Notes: generated from the sequence alone by a model not told the origin. DNA of 64,000 nucleotides from Ancylostoma caninum (GCA_037903475.1 JBAJFG010000015.1:2170001-2234000), one strand, 5' to 3'. Shown: positions 1 to 11,800, numbered from the stretch's first letter. Numbers and translations: made by a program.

Positions 1-990
1 TCTCCTTGACTCTGCCAATCCATCCATTGTATTCCCAAAGCACCACCTCGTCTATGAAAACTTTTTTTTGAACAGTGCGCAGTGGTTAGAAAATATTTCA
101 AGGAAAAATATAGCAAGGCAGGCTGTGTCTCAAGTGAATGACCCCACCCACCTCCTGAAAATTTACCCTGCTCCTCCCCTCCCCCCCCCCACACCTACTT
201 TGCAGCTTGGTTCGCTTCTTTGCTTTCGGAGTTGTACGGTTTGTCCACTTTGTCCACAGGAAAACTTGTATAGATGAGTGCGTGCGTCATACGCACGCAA
301 CCGTTCACGAAAGATTGTCAGTGAGCCTCTCATATCACTAATGAGGACCGAGCACACATAGCTGAGCGTTCCCGAACGCGAATGTCGCGCTTCCGTCAGA
401 TTTCCGTCTGAGCTGCGTCTCAAGCACGTTTTGTTCGCACGTATGGCGCACGCACGCATCTACTAAACTGCCAATGTGTGTTGAGTTGGCCCTCTGTCGG
501 TCATGAGGACAAGCCTGCTACAGTATGCATATTATAACTGCTCTTGTTTTTTTTTTCACGGCCACTAAACAGTTTTCTTTTTCACAGCTACTAAACACGA
601 CTTACATTTGGGTCCTGAAACGAAATCAGCATCCATTTTCTAAATATGTTGGTCCCGCAGCGACCGACTCCAAATAGTGCGTCTTTGTTTACTTAGTACA
701 TTTTCAACATGGGAATATGGCCGCCTCGGTCAGACCATGGATGTTTAATTACCGCGTCCTTTAACGGAAATGGAGGGGGCTGATACCTTCCAGAAGAATT
801 GCCATGGGGGGTGGAGACCATCACATTCTCCTGTCTGTTTACTTTTGTTAACATATTTATTTATTTTTTCTTAACATACCGTACAGTAGCATAAACTGCC
901 ATTACATACACTTTGTTCAGAAAATTTTCCGCTGTATTTAACCCAAGTTTGCCCTTTTTTCTGTCTAGATCACCGGTCGAATATTGATTA
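1..990. other. Upstream region of the kinase gene, no gene seen
   Basis: No supportable coding exon is visible. There is a short poly-C run near 180-190, T-rich stretches near 545-585 and 845-870, and a polypyrimidine/AT-rich lead into the acceptor at 991-997. It presumably holds the kinase promoter or outron, but no TATA box or clear regulatory motif stands out. Confidence 0.5.
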
Positions 991-1005
991 TTTCCAGCAA
1001 CCATG
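988..1005 (+). promoter_or_regulatory. Likely spliced-leader (trans-splice) acceptor before kinase ATG
   Basis: The sequence ATTATTTCCAG ends at 997 and the start codon follows at 1003-1005, leaving only CAACC between them. Nematode genes are often trans-spliced to a 22-nt leader a few bases before the ATG. A pyrimidine-rich acceptor this close to the first Met, with no recognisable upstream coding exon, fits that pattern. An ordinary cis-spliced non-coding 5' exon upstream is the alternative. Confidence 0.5.
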
Positions 1006-3778
1006 TCAAATGGTATCAAAGCGCCGGATCCACTAACACAATCATGGCACAGTCAAGCGAATGGCAATCACACCACCAAAACGATCCTTAGCTTTCTAAG
1101 GTAAGCATTATCGATTCGTATGGATGGCAGAGACGCAGAGGAATAGGCGGAGCGATCAAACCAAGCCCCGCCCACGTGCTACATGTCCATGCTTCTCTAA
1201 ATTCACTTTTCAGGCCGTCCAGATCACGGTCGAACAACAACAATGAACCAGTCGTGGTTTCACGACCCATTCCATCGTGCCCCAACTCGAGTACGGTAGC
1301 CGATTTTTCACACCTTAGGAGACGAAGACCACGAAGTGCACACTATGATCCGAATACAATTACGCTGCCTGACAAGCAGGTACATATACTTGTTACCACG
1401 ACACGATCCCAGGTGGAATAGATCGTTCGCGTCGTTCTTATACGCAGCCAATGACGCTGTGGTGGCCACGCCCACTGCGGTTGAGTTTTCTCTGCCCGAT
1501 GGGGTGACTCGCATCTGAAATGCGTAACCCTTATAAACGGTGATGAAGACGAAAGATTACAAGAGCACAAATAGTGTAGATGCAGACCTGCCAAGGAATA
1601 GAACGCAGACACCACCTGCAGGTTGAGCGAACGTAGGCAGGCATCGGCGAGCGTGAGCGAGTACAAGCGATGTATACGGATTAATAGTATGAAATATACG
1701 TGTAACGCTTCCGCGATCGGGTCAATAGGCGATCATGTGCATCTGAGCGAAACCAAGCGACAAAATGTAGTGGGTTAACTCCCTCCTTCTTGGATTTGTT
1801 TCCGGTTTTTTTTTTTTCGATGCGCGATTGTAAGCGACAGCAAGCGAGAAACTATAAGTGGTGCTTAAGCGACCAAAAATAGTTTCGGAATGACGTTCAA
1901 TACTGCGACATCAAATGAAGTCGGAACGGCAGAAGCAACGTAGGCGAGCGAGAGCGAGAACAAGCAGTGCGCGAGTTTAAATTACATAGTCAGCATAAAT
2001 AATGCTTTTGCACAACATAACAACCGTATTAATGAAGTTTAACATGGGTAATTATCGATTGATATTGACAAAATTATTTATCGATTTCGGTTACAGGAGT
2101 TTCCTGAGCAGGATGTCAACGAGACATATGAGCGACTTGAGAAGCTCGGAGAGGGCAGCTATGCTACCGTATTCAAGTGCAAATCAAAGTTAGTCCGATT
2201 CGCTGCTAGAGACGCAGAGTTTGCTCTTCTTCTCTGTATTCACACCTCATTTCCTTTTAGAATTGACGGCTCCATAGTGGCGCTGAAAGAAATCAAGCTG
2301 CAATTCCAGGAAGGCCTTCCTTTCACGGCTATTCGGGAAGGTATGCATATTTATACTGATTATTTGGACGACAATTTATCGATTTATTGATTGCTCTTGT
2401 GATCCGCTGTTTCCAGCGTCGCTACTGCGAACACTTCGCCATGCTAACATTGTTTGCCTTCATGACATCTTTCATCAGCATAATCAACTGACATTTGTAT
2501 TTGAGTACATGGTAAGTAGGTCTTGGCCACACCCTTTTCGTACATTGGCCACGCCCACCAAATCGATAATTTCCAGAAAATGGATCTCAGCAAATACCTC
2601 GAGCGTCATCCCACGGGTGTGGATAGTTTCCAGATTAAACTTTTATTGTTCCAACTGCTTAGAGGACTGGACTTCTGTCACAAAAAGAAAATCTTGCACA
2701 GGTTTCTGCCACATTTGAGCATATTTACTCTGCATCTCTAACCGCGCTTCGTATTCTAGGGACTTGAAGCCGCAGAATCTTCTCCTAGATGAAAATGGAG
2801 TGCTAAAACTGGCGGATTTTGGGTTAGCCAGGGCGAAATCGGTTCCAAGCAGGACCTACTCTCATGAAGTTGTCACCCTCTGGTACAGGCCGCCAGATGT
2901 ATTGCTCGGCAGTACTGAGTATTCGACTTCACTAGATATGTGGTAAGTGATAGCGTAGTGAGCGAGAACTGTTCCCCGGCAGCTCCTTACAAGCTGAGAC
3001 CCCGAGGAATTTTGGTGTTGTGGGTCCCACATGAATAAGGTTAGAGAACAAGGAAGTTAGCAGAACACAAAGATGCGCTCGCTGAGATTAGACTATGACA
3101 GAGCACCGGGGACCAGTTCTCGCATGGCCTCAATCCACCATGTCTGTAAAATTCATTATTTCAGGGGTGTTGGGTGCATTTTTGCGGAAATATGCACTGG
3201 CCAAGCGATCTTCCCCGGCACAAAGGATGTCATGGATCAGCTGGATAAAATTTTCGCAATTCGGGGTGTCCCGGATGAGGAGAAGTGGCCTGAGGTGGGG
3301 AATCAGATGCACACTGTTCTTGAGCAACTTGTTAATTCATTAGTGAACTCTCTGTGTTTACTTCTACAAGTATAGATTTTGAATTTCTCTCTGTGTTTAC
3401 TTCTATAAGTATAGATTTTGAATTTAGGTGAAAAGCCTACCTCATTATGTGCTTAACTCATTTCCGCCGTATAAGGAGGTGCCATTCAAACAAGTGAACA
3501 TTCTTCTCGCAAAACTACAGAAATCTGGGAACGATCTGCTTGGCATGTTTTTGCAGGTGGGTATTGTTTCATTGTTTATTTTTGAATTTTTTTCTAGAGG
3601 AATCAAACGAAATTGTCATCCCGTAATCAGCTGATTTCAGCTGAAACCTGAAGATCGCATTTCGGCCAGTTGTGCTATGCTTCATCCGTACTTTACGGCT
3701 CTACCTCGTAATGTTCACCTCCTCCCTCCTACCGTATCCATTTTCACTCTGCCTGAATTACAAGCGTGGAAACGATGA
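1003..3778 (+). CDS. PFTAIRE-type cyclin-dependent kinase (CDK14/15-like)
   Basis: Ten exons are read as 1003-1100, 1214-1379, 2097-2188, 2261-2340, 2417-2511, 2577-2701, 2760-2942, 3165-3294, 3428-3556 and 3641-3778. They sum to 1236 bases, an intact frame of 411 residues. All introns are GT-AG and phases match. Visible kinase features in order: glycine loop GEGSYATVF, beta-3 lysine in VALKEI, the family-defining PFTAIRE helix, catalytic HRDLKPQN, DFG followed by LARAKSVPS, the T-loop segment [12 protein letters not shown], and the GCIFAE helix. The first 88 residues are basic and low complexity ([14 protein letters not shown]), as in PCTAIRE/PFTAIRE kinases, which need N-terminal extensions. 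Known family role (not shown here): Ser/Thr kinase bound by cyclin Y-type cyclins and 14-3-3, acting at membranes in Wnt and cell-cycle signalling. The start is the only Met directly after a strong acceptor. The first two exons are less certain than the kinase core. This is the functional copy; a broken paralogue lies at about 24 kb. Confidence 0.9.
1620..1980 (+). repeat. Cluster of AGCGA motifs in kinase intron 2
   Basis: Within about 350 bases of intron 2 the pentamer AGCGA, usually as GAGCGA or AAGCGA, recurs about a dozen times on one strand (for example GAGCGTGAGCGAG, CAAGCGA, TAAGCGA, GGCGAGCGAGAGCGAG). The duplicated block keeps the cluster at about 23,490-23,860 despite point changes. 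It is not a simple tandem repeat, because spacing varies. It could be a protein-binding cluster or an old transposon remnant. Confidence 0.55.
3347..3427 (+). repeat. 39-bp tandem duplication abutting a splice acceptor
   Basis: Two adjacent near-identical units beginning CTCTCTGTGTTTACTTCTA and ending TAGATTTTGAATT fill the end of the intron before exon 9. The paralogous intron near 26,000 has only one diverged unit, so the duplication happened after the block duplicated. Confidence 0.8.
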
Positions 3779-4182
3779 CGACATTCCCGCAGGTACTGCT
3801 CGTGGACAACTGTAAAGATCTGCGATTGAATACATATTTATGCGTCTATTTGGTTTTTTTTTCACAAAGAGTCCTAGTGGCTAGAGATGGTAGGCTTGGT
3901 TTTTCTTCCATGAAAAACAGAAAATTGAATTTTTTAAAATCATTTTTTCGACCAACGTGCCGAAGAATAACTGGAATGTAATTATTTCTTGCCATTCTTA
4001 GCTTATTCTGCAGAGTATACCATGCAGATTTGCTACATGCAAATGTAGTAATAGTTATGGGCGTGGCTTATGTGCCTCATCAGTTGCCCTCTAGCTTACT
4101 CCTCTGCAGTTGTTTTTCTTCACCAATCATTCATACGGGTGTATACTGCTTGTAATTGTGCAAAATATTCTTTATGTGATGT

Positions 4183-4188
4183 AATAAA
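4183..4188 (+). terminator. Polyadenylation signal of the kinase gene
   Basis: AATAAA about 405 bases after the kinase stop codon. It is the first canonical signal downstream and is conserved in the second copy at 26,691. It implies a 3' UTR of roughly 0.4 kb. Confidence 0.65.
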
Positions 4189-4199
4189 AATTTTTAACT

Positions 4200-6520
4200 C
4201 AGATAGTATGTGAAAGTAGTAGTTTGGTTACAATCGTTCGTGCTTAGAACAGCGCGGTAACAAACACCGGGCTTCAGAACCCTCACGGACACAGACTGCA
4301 CAAGTGAATGATGAACTTTATTAGGCGTGTAGTTATGATTAAAGCAAAAAAAGAAGCTATGATATCACATCAGAGTCAAAGGATTCAGAAGACAATTGTG
4401 GAGAAGCAGGATTACAAAGAAAGATTACTGGATCGGCGACGAATTGCGATCTGCTCTGGAACAACCTCGAACCAGGACGGATTCCATCGTTTTCCATAGA
4501 TTCCTTTCTTAGCCGTCGATCTCCGCCACCTGTCGCTTGCACCCAGTGCGCGCTCCAGTACGCCAAAAAAGTAAAACAGATGAAAGCAACTCCAACATAC
4601 CATCAAACGAGAACATACGTAGTTAAAGGCAGCTCCCACGGAAAATTCCATTTCCGAGGCTGCAGCGAAATATTAAAGGCAAGGTTCGGGCAAAATTCCA
4701 TCTCTCGAATTTCTATTAGGTTCGTAGCCCAAGGCGACGTCTTGGACGAAAACTATAGAAAAATCCCTGAAAAGGTCCCACAACGAACGCTTTCCATCGA
4801 CAAATTCTGGTACGGCGTTTGCGGGTTTGCGGCTTCCGTGCTTTCAAATGACGTTATACGGCTCGACCTACATGCTGTCTAATGCGGCGTCGTAGGAAAA
4901 AATTCATATTCACACGACCGGTGGTCCGTTCGATGGGGTGCGGAAGGTTTCACAAAGAGTTCATCAGGCTGTGTGTATCTGACTGTCCATCGTCGTTCAG
5001 TATGTACGCGCGCAGCGTTTGTCAGTTGGAGCGTGTTTTCCCACAGCTACCGTAGTCTTCGGACGTATTGTCCCATATCTAGCGATGCAGCTTATATCGA
5101 GGTCTCAAACTTGGAATACGTGCTACACATATGGTTTCGACCCCAGAGAGCAAAAAACCTGGGTGGGTAAGATTTTGACCGGACCTTGCCTTTAAGTTTT
5201 TGACAATGAGGAGTATGAGTGAAGTGTCCAATTCCGCCAAAACTTTTGCAAAAACGGTCTTTGGATGCTTTTATCCTGGTAGATTAGAGCGGGGCGGTCG
5301 AGTTACACGTATGGGGTCGAACAAAAAAGTCGATAACGCTGCCATCATTACCCGGCAATTTTCTTTGCACCATCGGATATTTGGTTAGTAAAGCAAGTTT
5401 CTTGATGCAGAAAGAGCATAGGGAGAAAGGAAATGGGATGCTATATTATGTATAAAAAAAGAAATGGGATGCTTATTATAAAGACATAACTTGGGCAAAG
5501 AACAAAGTCATATGGTAGCTTTAGAAACAAAATAATTTAGATACACGCAATATTTGAAAAATTGGATGTTCTGAACGAGAAAACGGTTTATAGAGATTAT
5601 TAACGAATGAAAAGCAAGTAAATGAAGGGGAGCTGATGACAAAACGTAATTTTGGTCGAAATGAGTAATGAGAACGTTGAAATGAAGGACTTTCACTCGC
5701 AATTATTGCACAACCAGCTGATGGCTGCTATTTTTTGCGCTCCAAGGATGATTTTGGTGCTCGATGGTGGCATAAGAACTTGCAAAATTTACTGTCTAGT
5801 GATCCTTCTGATTCAGGTATTATCTGTGATTACTTGTGATGGGGAAACTTCTAACTAGTATTCTTATTGCAAAATTGACTCCACAATCGACTGGATCACG
5901 ATTGGATCTAGATCTAGGAGGCGAAATTTTCCGTGGTTGCTGCCTTTAAACATCTATTTTTTCTTACACTAGCATTACTATTCCAGCTAGGATTGTTGCA
6001 TGCTATTCGAATAAGATTTTCGTGTTTTTTTTTCATTATTTTAGTTCCCAGGCTCGAATAAGTAACACTCCAAAGATGGAATAACGAAGGGAAATGATTT
6101 TGAGTTTTTTTTTCCATGGCACGATTGTGGTCCAGATATGAAATCTCTATCGGAGGTGAGGTACGCGCTAACGTTGCGAGTCCTATTGTGATAATTGAGC
6201 GCGGCTGCAGATCAGTTGTTCGGGGCCACAGCCTAAAAGCAGCAGCTGCTGAAATCTTCCGTAAGAACGTCGCCATGCGAAAAGGGCTTACTTTATCGAC
6301 CGGTACATGGATAAAATGGTGTACATCCCTATGGCAAAAACGGTTGAATAGTGCAGCACAGATTACTAACAAAAGGTACAGACATGATACAGGCACAATA
6401 GAATATCACAAATTGGCGAAAGTGGTGTCGGCTAGGGGGGAAGGGGGCATTCGACTGGCAGGTTAACAGGGCTGGGTGCGGTGGGCGATCCTCCGAGGAG
6501 AGAGCGTCGATGGTGGGGAC
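4200..6520. other. Spacer between kinase and hAT-like element
   Basis: Apart from the TTAA-flanked element at 4,627-5,945 nothing is firmly genic. Minus-strand frames near 4,357-4,566 and 5,950-6,285 stay open in both duplicated blocks, but they differ mostly by amino-acid changes. The second block has lost the Met and gained a stop in the better-looking one, so I do not call a gene. Confidence 0.5.
4627..5945 (+). mobile_element. TTAA-flanked inverted-repeat element, about 1.3 kb
   Basis: The ends are imperfect inverted repeats (AGGCAGCTCCCACGGAAAAT at the left; the right end reads ATTTTCCGTGGTTGCTGCCT). Both ends are directly flanked by TTAA (4623-4626 and 5946-5949). The second block has an uninterrupted AGTTAAAC at about 27,127, an empty site that proves insertion. 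A further TTAA preceded by an inverted AGGCAAGG at 5192-5195 suggests a nested or composite structure (4,627-5,191 plus the rest). No transposase is recognised, so it is non-autonomous. TTAA targets suggest piggyBac-type mobilisation; a 3-bp TAA Harbinger-type target is an alternative. Confidence 0.8.
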
Positions 6521-7654
6521 CAGGGATGAGCGGAATTCCGACTTCCGACTTCCGAAACTTCCGATATGCCGGCGTTTTTTGGGCTTCCGACTTCTGAGTT
6601 CCGACTTCCGAAAAATCACGGAAAAAGCCGGAGGTTTTCGGAAGTTTTGGAGGGTGACCAAGCTGGATTTTGTCATATGAGTTTCCTGGGGTTTCTTAGC
6701 AGGTATCCGACACCGTCCACCCTACCCAGCAGAAATACATATGTATACCAAAAGTGGCGCATTCTGTCTGTCTTCTACTTTCTTGCATGCATTGTCGTAC
6801 TCCATCGTACCACACGAGCATAGGAAGACAACAACCTCTAGCCGGAACTTCCACCTTTTTTTCTCTCAAGGAATGAAATTCTGGAAGTTGTGTTGCGCTA
6901 GCTGCGGTTTTACTGTTTATGTCGTACCAAATATGTTTACTGAGTTCAGTGCTATACATCAGCATATGAAGGAAATCACAGTGTTGGAAAGTGAGTTATT
7001 TGGATAAGAGAATGCTGTTGAACATTGGGTACATGGTGAAAAGGGCAATTAAAACCTCGAAACCATCTACACTCGCTCAGTGTACACGTACTGTCAACTG
7101 ACAAATAGTATAGAATCCAGAAACAACGATTAGTTCTTTCAAATTCATAGTGTCGTACAAGATACTGTGCAGAAGATGTGAAAACTCTATTGGATAACTG
7201 ACAAGAGAATCTACCGTAGAGTGGAGGAGTGGAGTGAGAATGGTGCTAATAAGGCTCTACATACTTCACTGTAAGCTGTGATTCTGGGAGCAGTGTGATG
7301 GCTACACCATTCCAAAAAGCTTTCATCTCAACTGTTGAGTTTTCCTTGTCTGACCACCATGGTTTACTAGTACTTATTTCTTCTTTATTCATCGGTGACT
7401 CATCTTTCTTCTGTTTTTGAATTCCTGAGTAACGTCATTCATGGGCACAATTGGATGAAGCTTTTCAAATGAACACTCGTTGATCTAACAATACACTGGT
7501 TAACCTCCTCCCCCACTCAAGCCTCCGCAGATACATGTATTGGCTACTCTGTACTTCCGACTTCCGGCACTTCCGATATTCCGGTGTTTTTTGGGGCTTC
7601 CGACTTCCGACTTCCGAGTTCCGGAATTTCAAGTCTGACTTCCGCTCATCCCTG
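6521..7654 (+). mobile_element. hAT-like non-autonomous element with CTTCCGA arrays
   Basis: The termini are perfect 15-base inverted repeats, CAGGGATGAGCGGAA at the left and its complement at the right. They are flanked by 8-base direct repeats GTGGGGAC (6513-6520) and GTGAGGAC (7655-7662). The paralogous empty site reads GTGGAGAC near 27,700. An 8-bp target duplication with CAGGG ends is typical of hAT elements. Just inside both ends are arrays of ACTTCCGACTTCCGA units, likely transposase-binding sites. No transposase reading frame is seen in the interior, so it is a deletion derivative. Confidence 0.85.
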
Positions 7655-7662
7655 GTGAGGAC

Positions 7663-8800
7663 TATGTGGGATCGGTATGGTAGCTCGGCTTGATAGCTAC
7701 TCGCTAGCGCGTCGGAGTTGCTCACTCCGCCCTGAGAGTGAAATAGCGCGAAGCAGATTGGAAGACCGAAAATGACAAAGTTCTTCAAACAAGATAACCC
7801 AACAGCAACAAGTTTCATCTAGAAAACGTACATCGAATGTCACATGCAAATGTCAAAACTTTCTGTGTACGTGGCATGCTTCAGTACACATCCAAGAATA
7901 AATGAGGTAGCATGCTTTGAGCGACAATGTTTCGCAGGGCATTTTAAGTGGTCGAGAGGTGAAGTGAAACCATTATTAAAGAGAAATGCTTTCATGTGCG
8001 GTGCGGTGCAGGGTGCGGTGATGAAAGAAACTGCTCCTTGTAGAGAGCGAGATTCCTCTTGTTCACTAATATCCAGCCGAGCGCACGCTTTTATATGCAT
8101 TGGTTCCGTTTTGTTGGTTTATGTAGCACTAGTTTATACGTTCCGCGGTCAAATGAGGATGTCATGGCCTTGTCTTAGCTGTCGTGTCCAACACCCATAA
8201 ATATCTTGTATCTCTTCACTTTTGGCTGTGATAATTCTTTAATTCATCGTTTGCTCCATTCTAGACTCCGATTAGAGAACTTGTGTTATACGAGTATAGC
8301 TCTCTTGCCTCGTGGGCTAGCGTGGGAAAACCCACAGTACAAGGCACTGTGTTCTCATCAACGATACCTGCGTATGCCTAGATTTTATGATTTCACCTAG
8401 AATTGGTCCATTCTTGATGAATATTTTGCCGGGTTCCCTACTGTGATCAAGAGAAGTCCTACGTAAAGTTTGCTGAAACAACTTGAGCCTGTGTATGCCT
8501 AGATGTTATGGACATCCATTCCTCCGCTGGAAATGGGAATTTTCGAGAAATTAGATTCTCGGTGCCGCTTGCGGTGTTAAGGCTACCCGTTAGACCCCAC
8601 CTAGAGCAGCACGGTAAGCGTGGGAGGTCGGTTTGCAAATTCGGTGCCTACCTGAGGATTTCCTTTTATAGAATGTTTCGTATCCTGAAAATACTCTTCA
8701 GGAAACTGGCGGGAATGAAGAGCTTTAGTAATATGTCCTCACTTTTTTTCCAATTTTCAACTTACTTACCAAAAATTACCAGAAACCCGAAGAGGTCGGC
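7663..8800. other. Spacer between hAT-like element and ASP gene 3' end
   Basis: Conserved as non-coding sequence in both duplicated blocks (second copy about 27,705-28,940). I see no exon. The frame at 7,844-8,200 is broken by small indels in the paralogue. Confidence 0.5.
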
Positions 8801-8806
8801 AAGATC

Positions 8807-8812
8807 TTTATT
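8807..8812 (-). terminator. Polyadenylation signal of ASP copy 1
   Basis: AATAAA on the minus strand, 44 bases beyond the stop codon. It is kept in the paralogue at 28,947-28,952, supporting a short 3' UTR. Confidence 0.65.
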
Positions 8813-8855
8813 GTGACAAGTCGGTTACTTTGTGGTGGATAAAGTCGTGAAGTAG

Positions 8856-11800
8856 TCAGCGTTGCTTCTTGATACACAGTCCGGTCTGCGGATCACATGA
8901 TAGTAGGTGGCCAGGCTGGCATTCGTATTTTGGGCAGAGACCACCTCCAGTGTAGTATATAGTTTCATATTCTCTGAGGGGGCTAGAAGAGATCATGCAT
9001 TACTACAGGATACATCTCAACAAGTTTTCGAAGTGATAGGTTAACAGAACGAAGGGTAAGAACCTACAAATATAACAAGAAAATCGTCCAGAGAGGTCTT
9101 CATATAAGCATCGGTGCTCATCTTAGGAGATCTACGCAAGCTTAGTGCAAAAACTTCACAAAATCAGAACTAACTTACGGCTTATTCGTCAAGCAGAATA
9201 TGTTGAACTGGTCCAGTGCATCCGTACAGAACCTCCCCGCGCATCCGATGCCATATGTGTTGTACCGAATTAGCTTCAATTTTCTAGTACTTATCAACGA
9301 ACAAGAAACACTTTCGAATAGAAAAGAAAGAAGCAAAAAGGAAAACACCTACATTGGAGTAATTCCTGTTCAGATTTTCGTAGAGTACAAAACTTAATGT
9401 GGGATCAACATACATGCTCGTCCGTTCTATTTCTGAGAGCCACAATTCCATTCCAAATGGTCGCGGCTTACCCGCCACCATTTTTCGCAACTCGCCTTCA
9501 GTGATGCTAAAGGACAAGCAAATAAGATATGGTTCAGCAATCGAGACACCCCATTGAATATGGCAATAACAGCATGTACAGTGGCTGGGGTCGGTGTCGT
9601 CTGCTGTCGGAATGCCATTTCTAAGCTTTTTTCTTCCCGATTTGGTCAGAAATCCTTGAAATCAGGTAGAAAAGCTGCTAGAAATAGCATAACAGCAGCA
9701 GAAAACATCGGTTACGGCACGCGCGGCGCGGTTGCGCGATCTCCTTCTCGAAGCCGCAAATGGGTCACCGCCATTGCCGTCCACTGTACATTGAAGTGTA
9801 GTGCAAGGACCACAATATGGAATTAGTGAATGTGCACGTACTAGTCGAAGAACCCTGTCGTTCCTAGTGGAGCTTCTGGAGCATCCTTTGTGCAGTTCGC
9901 GTTTAAAGATGCATTAGCTAGTCTTTCAAGAGTACAGTTCCACTCCTGAATTTTCAACAGTGGAATTTAAGAAAAAAAATATGAATATGGTTAAGTTATT
10001 CAAAATATCATTGATCTGAAACATCTCCTATTGTTGTAGAGAGACTTTGCCAACTGTTGCATGCATCACCACATCTTGGAGGAAACAGCGGGGTCCGGCC
10101 ATTTGCAACAAGACATAATCTACCGAGTCGAATGGTGCAATTTCTGAGTCTTGAAGTTTAAGAAAGCCACAAGATGAGTCAAAAAATGTGGCAGGTTTTC
10201 TCTTCTTCAAAACAGCCAAAACAACTACTACAAAGGAATGCAAAGGAAGACGCCGCAAGCACCGGCTCAGACATTGCACTGATTGGAGCCGAACCGACTT
10301 CGCCCATTCTTATCACTAGCAAAGCAATAGCAACTGCAGATGCCGCAGCAACTGTGGGTGCTTTTGCGTTGCTGCGAGGAAGCAATGGTTGCTACTGCTC
10401 ATCGGGGCACATGTGGCGGCCATGTTCCAACATGTCCGTGTCATTAGGACCACCATGACGGCCAAGTCTCATCAAGTTCGTCCAGACTTCACGTGTCCTC
10501 ACGAGTCACGTCTCCATGATAGTACACGTCCACACCTGTCTTATCACGTCTTATCACGTATATCATGATCATATCAAGATCGCCACTCCTCCTTCACTTC
10601 TACGCTAGCAGCTCTCCAGAACCGGCAGTGGAGGAGAGGGTGAGATGTTACGTACAGGGAACTCCAAACGTACGTAGACAAGGTTCGAGACCGCGGCGCG
10701 GCTCTCTTGGGCAGAGACACGGCAGCTCAGCATAGTGTGCGCCTGGGTCTCTGTCCATGAGAGCCGCGCCGCGATCTCGACTCTTGTCTACTCACGTTTG
10801 GAGTTTCCTATATTTGTTCATTAATTTTTTATCCAATACACGACGATGTGATAAAGTTTAATTATCCAAGTTTGAGAGCATTTCTATTCCTTCTATTCCT
10901 AACCTGTATTCCTTGTCTCCCACCCGCCAGACGAAGAGGACAAGGATTGAGTTGGTGAGTTTTTTTTTATTCATATTTCAGGTTGAAGCTTAGGACTTCT
11001 CCTCCCTTGCTGATGAGTACTGGAGGAAGCTTTCACCTCAGCTTCCGTATAAGGGTAAAGTACGAAACGGAAGTTGAGCCATCTTTCCAATTGTTTTTTT
11101 TTATTTTTTTAGTAACGTATGATTTGTTTATTGATGATCATATCAAGATCTTCTTCTCTATCTCTATGCTAGCAGTACTCCAGAACCGCCAGTGGAGGAG
11201 AAGGTGAGGTGTTACGTATGCGTATTGTTCATTAATTTGTTATCCAATACACGACGATGTGATACGGGTACGCCTGCGTCCAACATATGGTCTATTAGCT
11301 CACAGAGGGCGCCTGATCCGACTTTGTCTGCAATTACGACTTTGCCCGCAGAATGCGTCTGGAAGGATATTTTAGCGAATGGCAGTAGGGAAACATAAGA
11401 ATGGAAGGAATCACACCATATGCAAATCAAAAAAGTGCAAAAAATAAATCGGTTAGCCGGAATATGATGAGGTCGTAGTTGCGGACAAAGTCGGATCGGG
11501 CGCCCTCTGTGATGTAATAGACTATAGGGAAGTGCCTCATGAGGGCTCTAACGGTGTGGAGTTCTCGAGCAGAGAGTATCAGAGAACGTCGTCAAAACAT
11601 TATCGGGCGAAGAGTGCAACAGATAGTCAAGTACCATGCCCCACCACGACACTGGCCCGCATTCACCTGGCGTTGAAATAACACAAAAGAGCTAGTTCTG
11701 TCCCAAGTTATTGAGAAATTCTTTCGCCTAAACTTCGCAAGGGGGTGCAGAACACGAGTATCTCCCAGAAACCTTATCCGTACTTCAAAGTGGTGTGGAA

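Noticed and set aside
163..459. 98-codon minus-strand frame near the window start
   Set aside because: Composition follows the poly-C/GGGGG-rich local sequence, no family motif, no splice signals. Treated as chance.
5914..6396. 160-codon minus-strand frame with a mitochondrial-leader-like start (MATFLRKISAAAAFRLW)
   Set aside because: The duplicate at about 27.3-27.5 kb has lost the Met and has an in-frame TAG, and the frame runs into the TTAA element. Not enough to call a gene.
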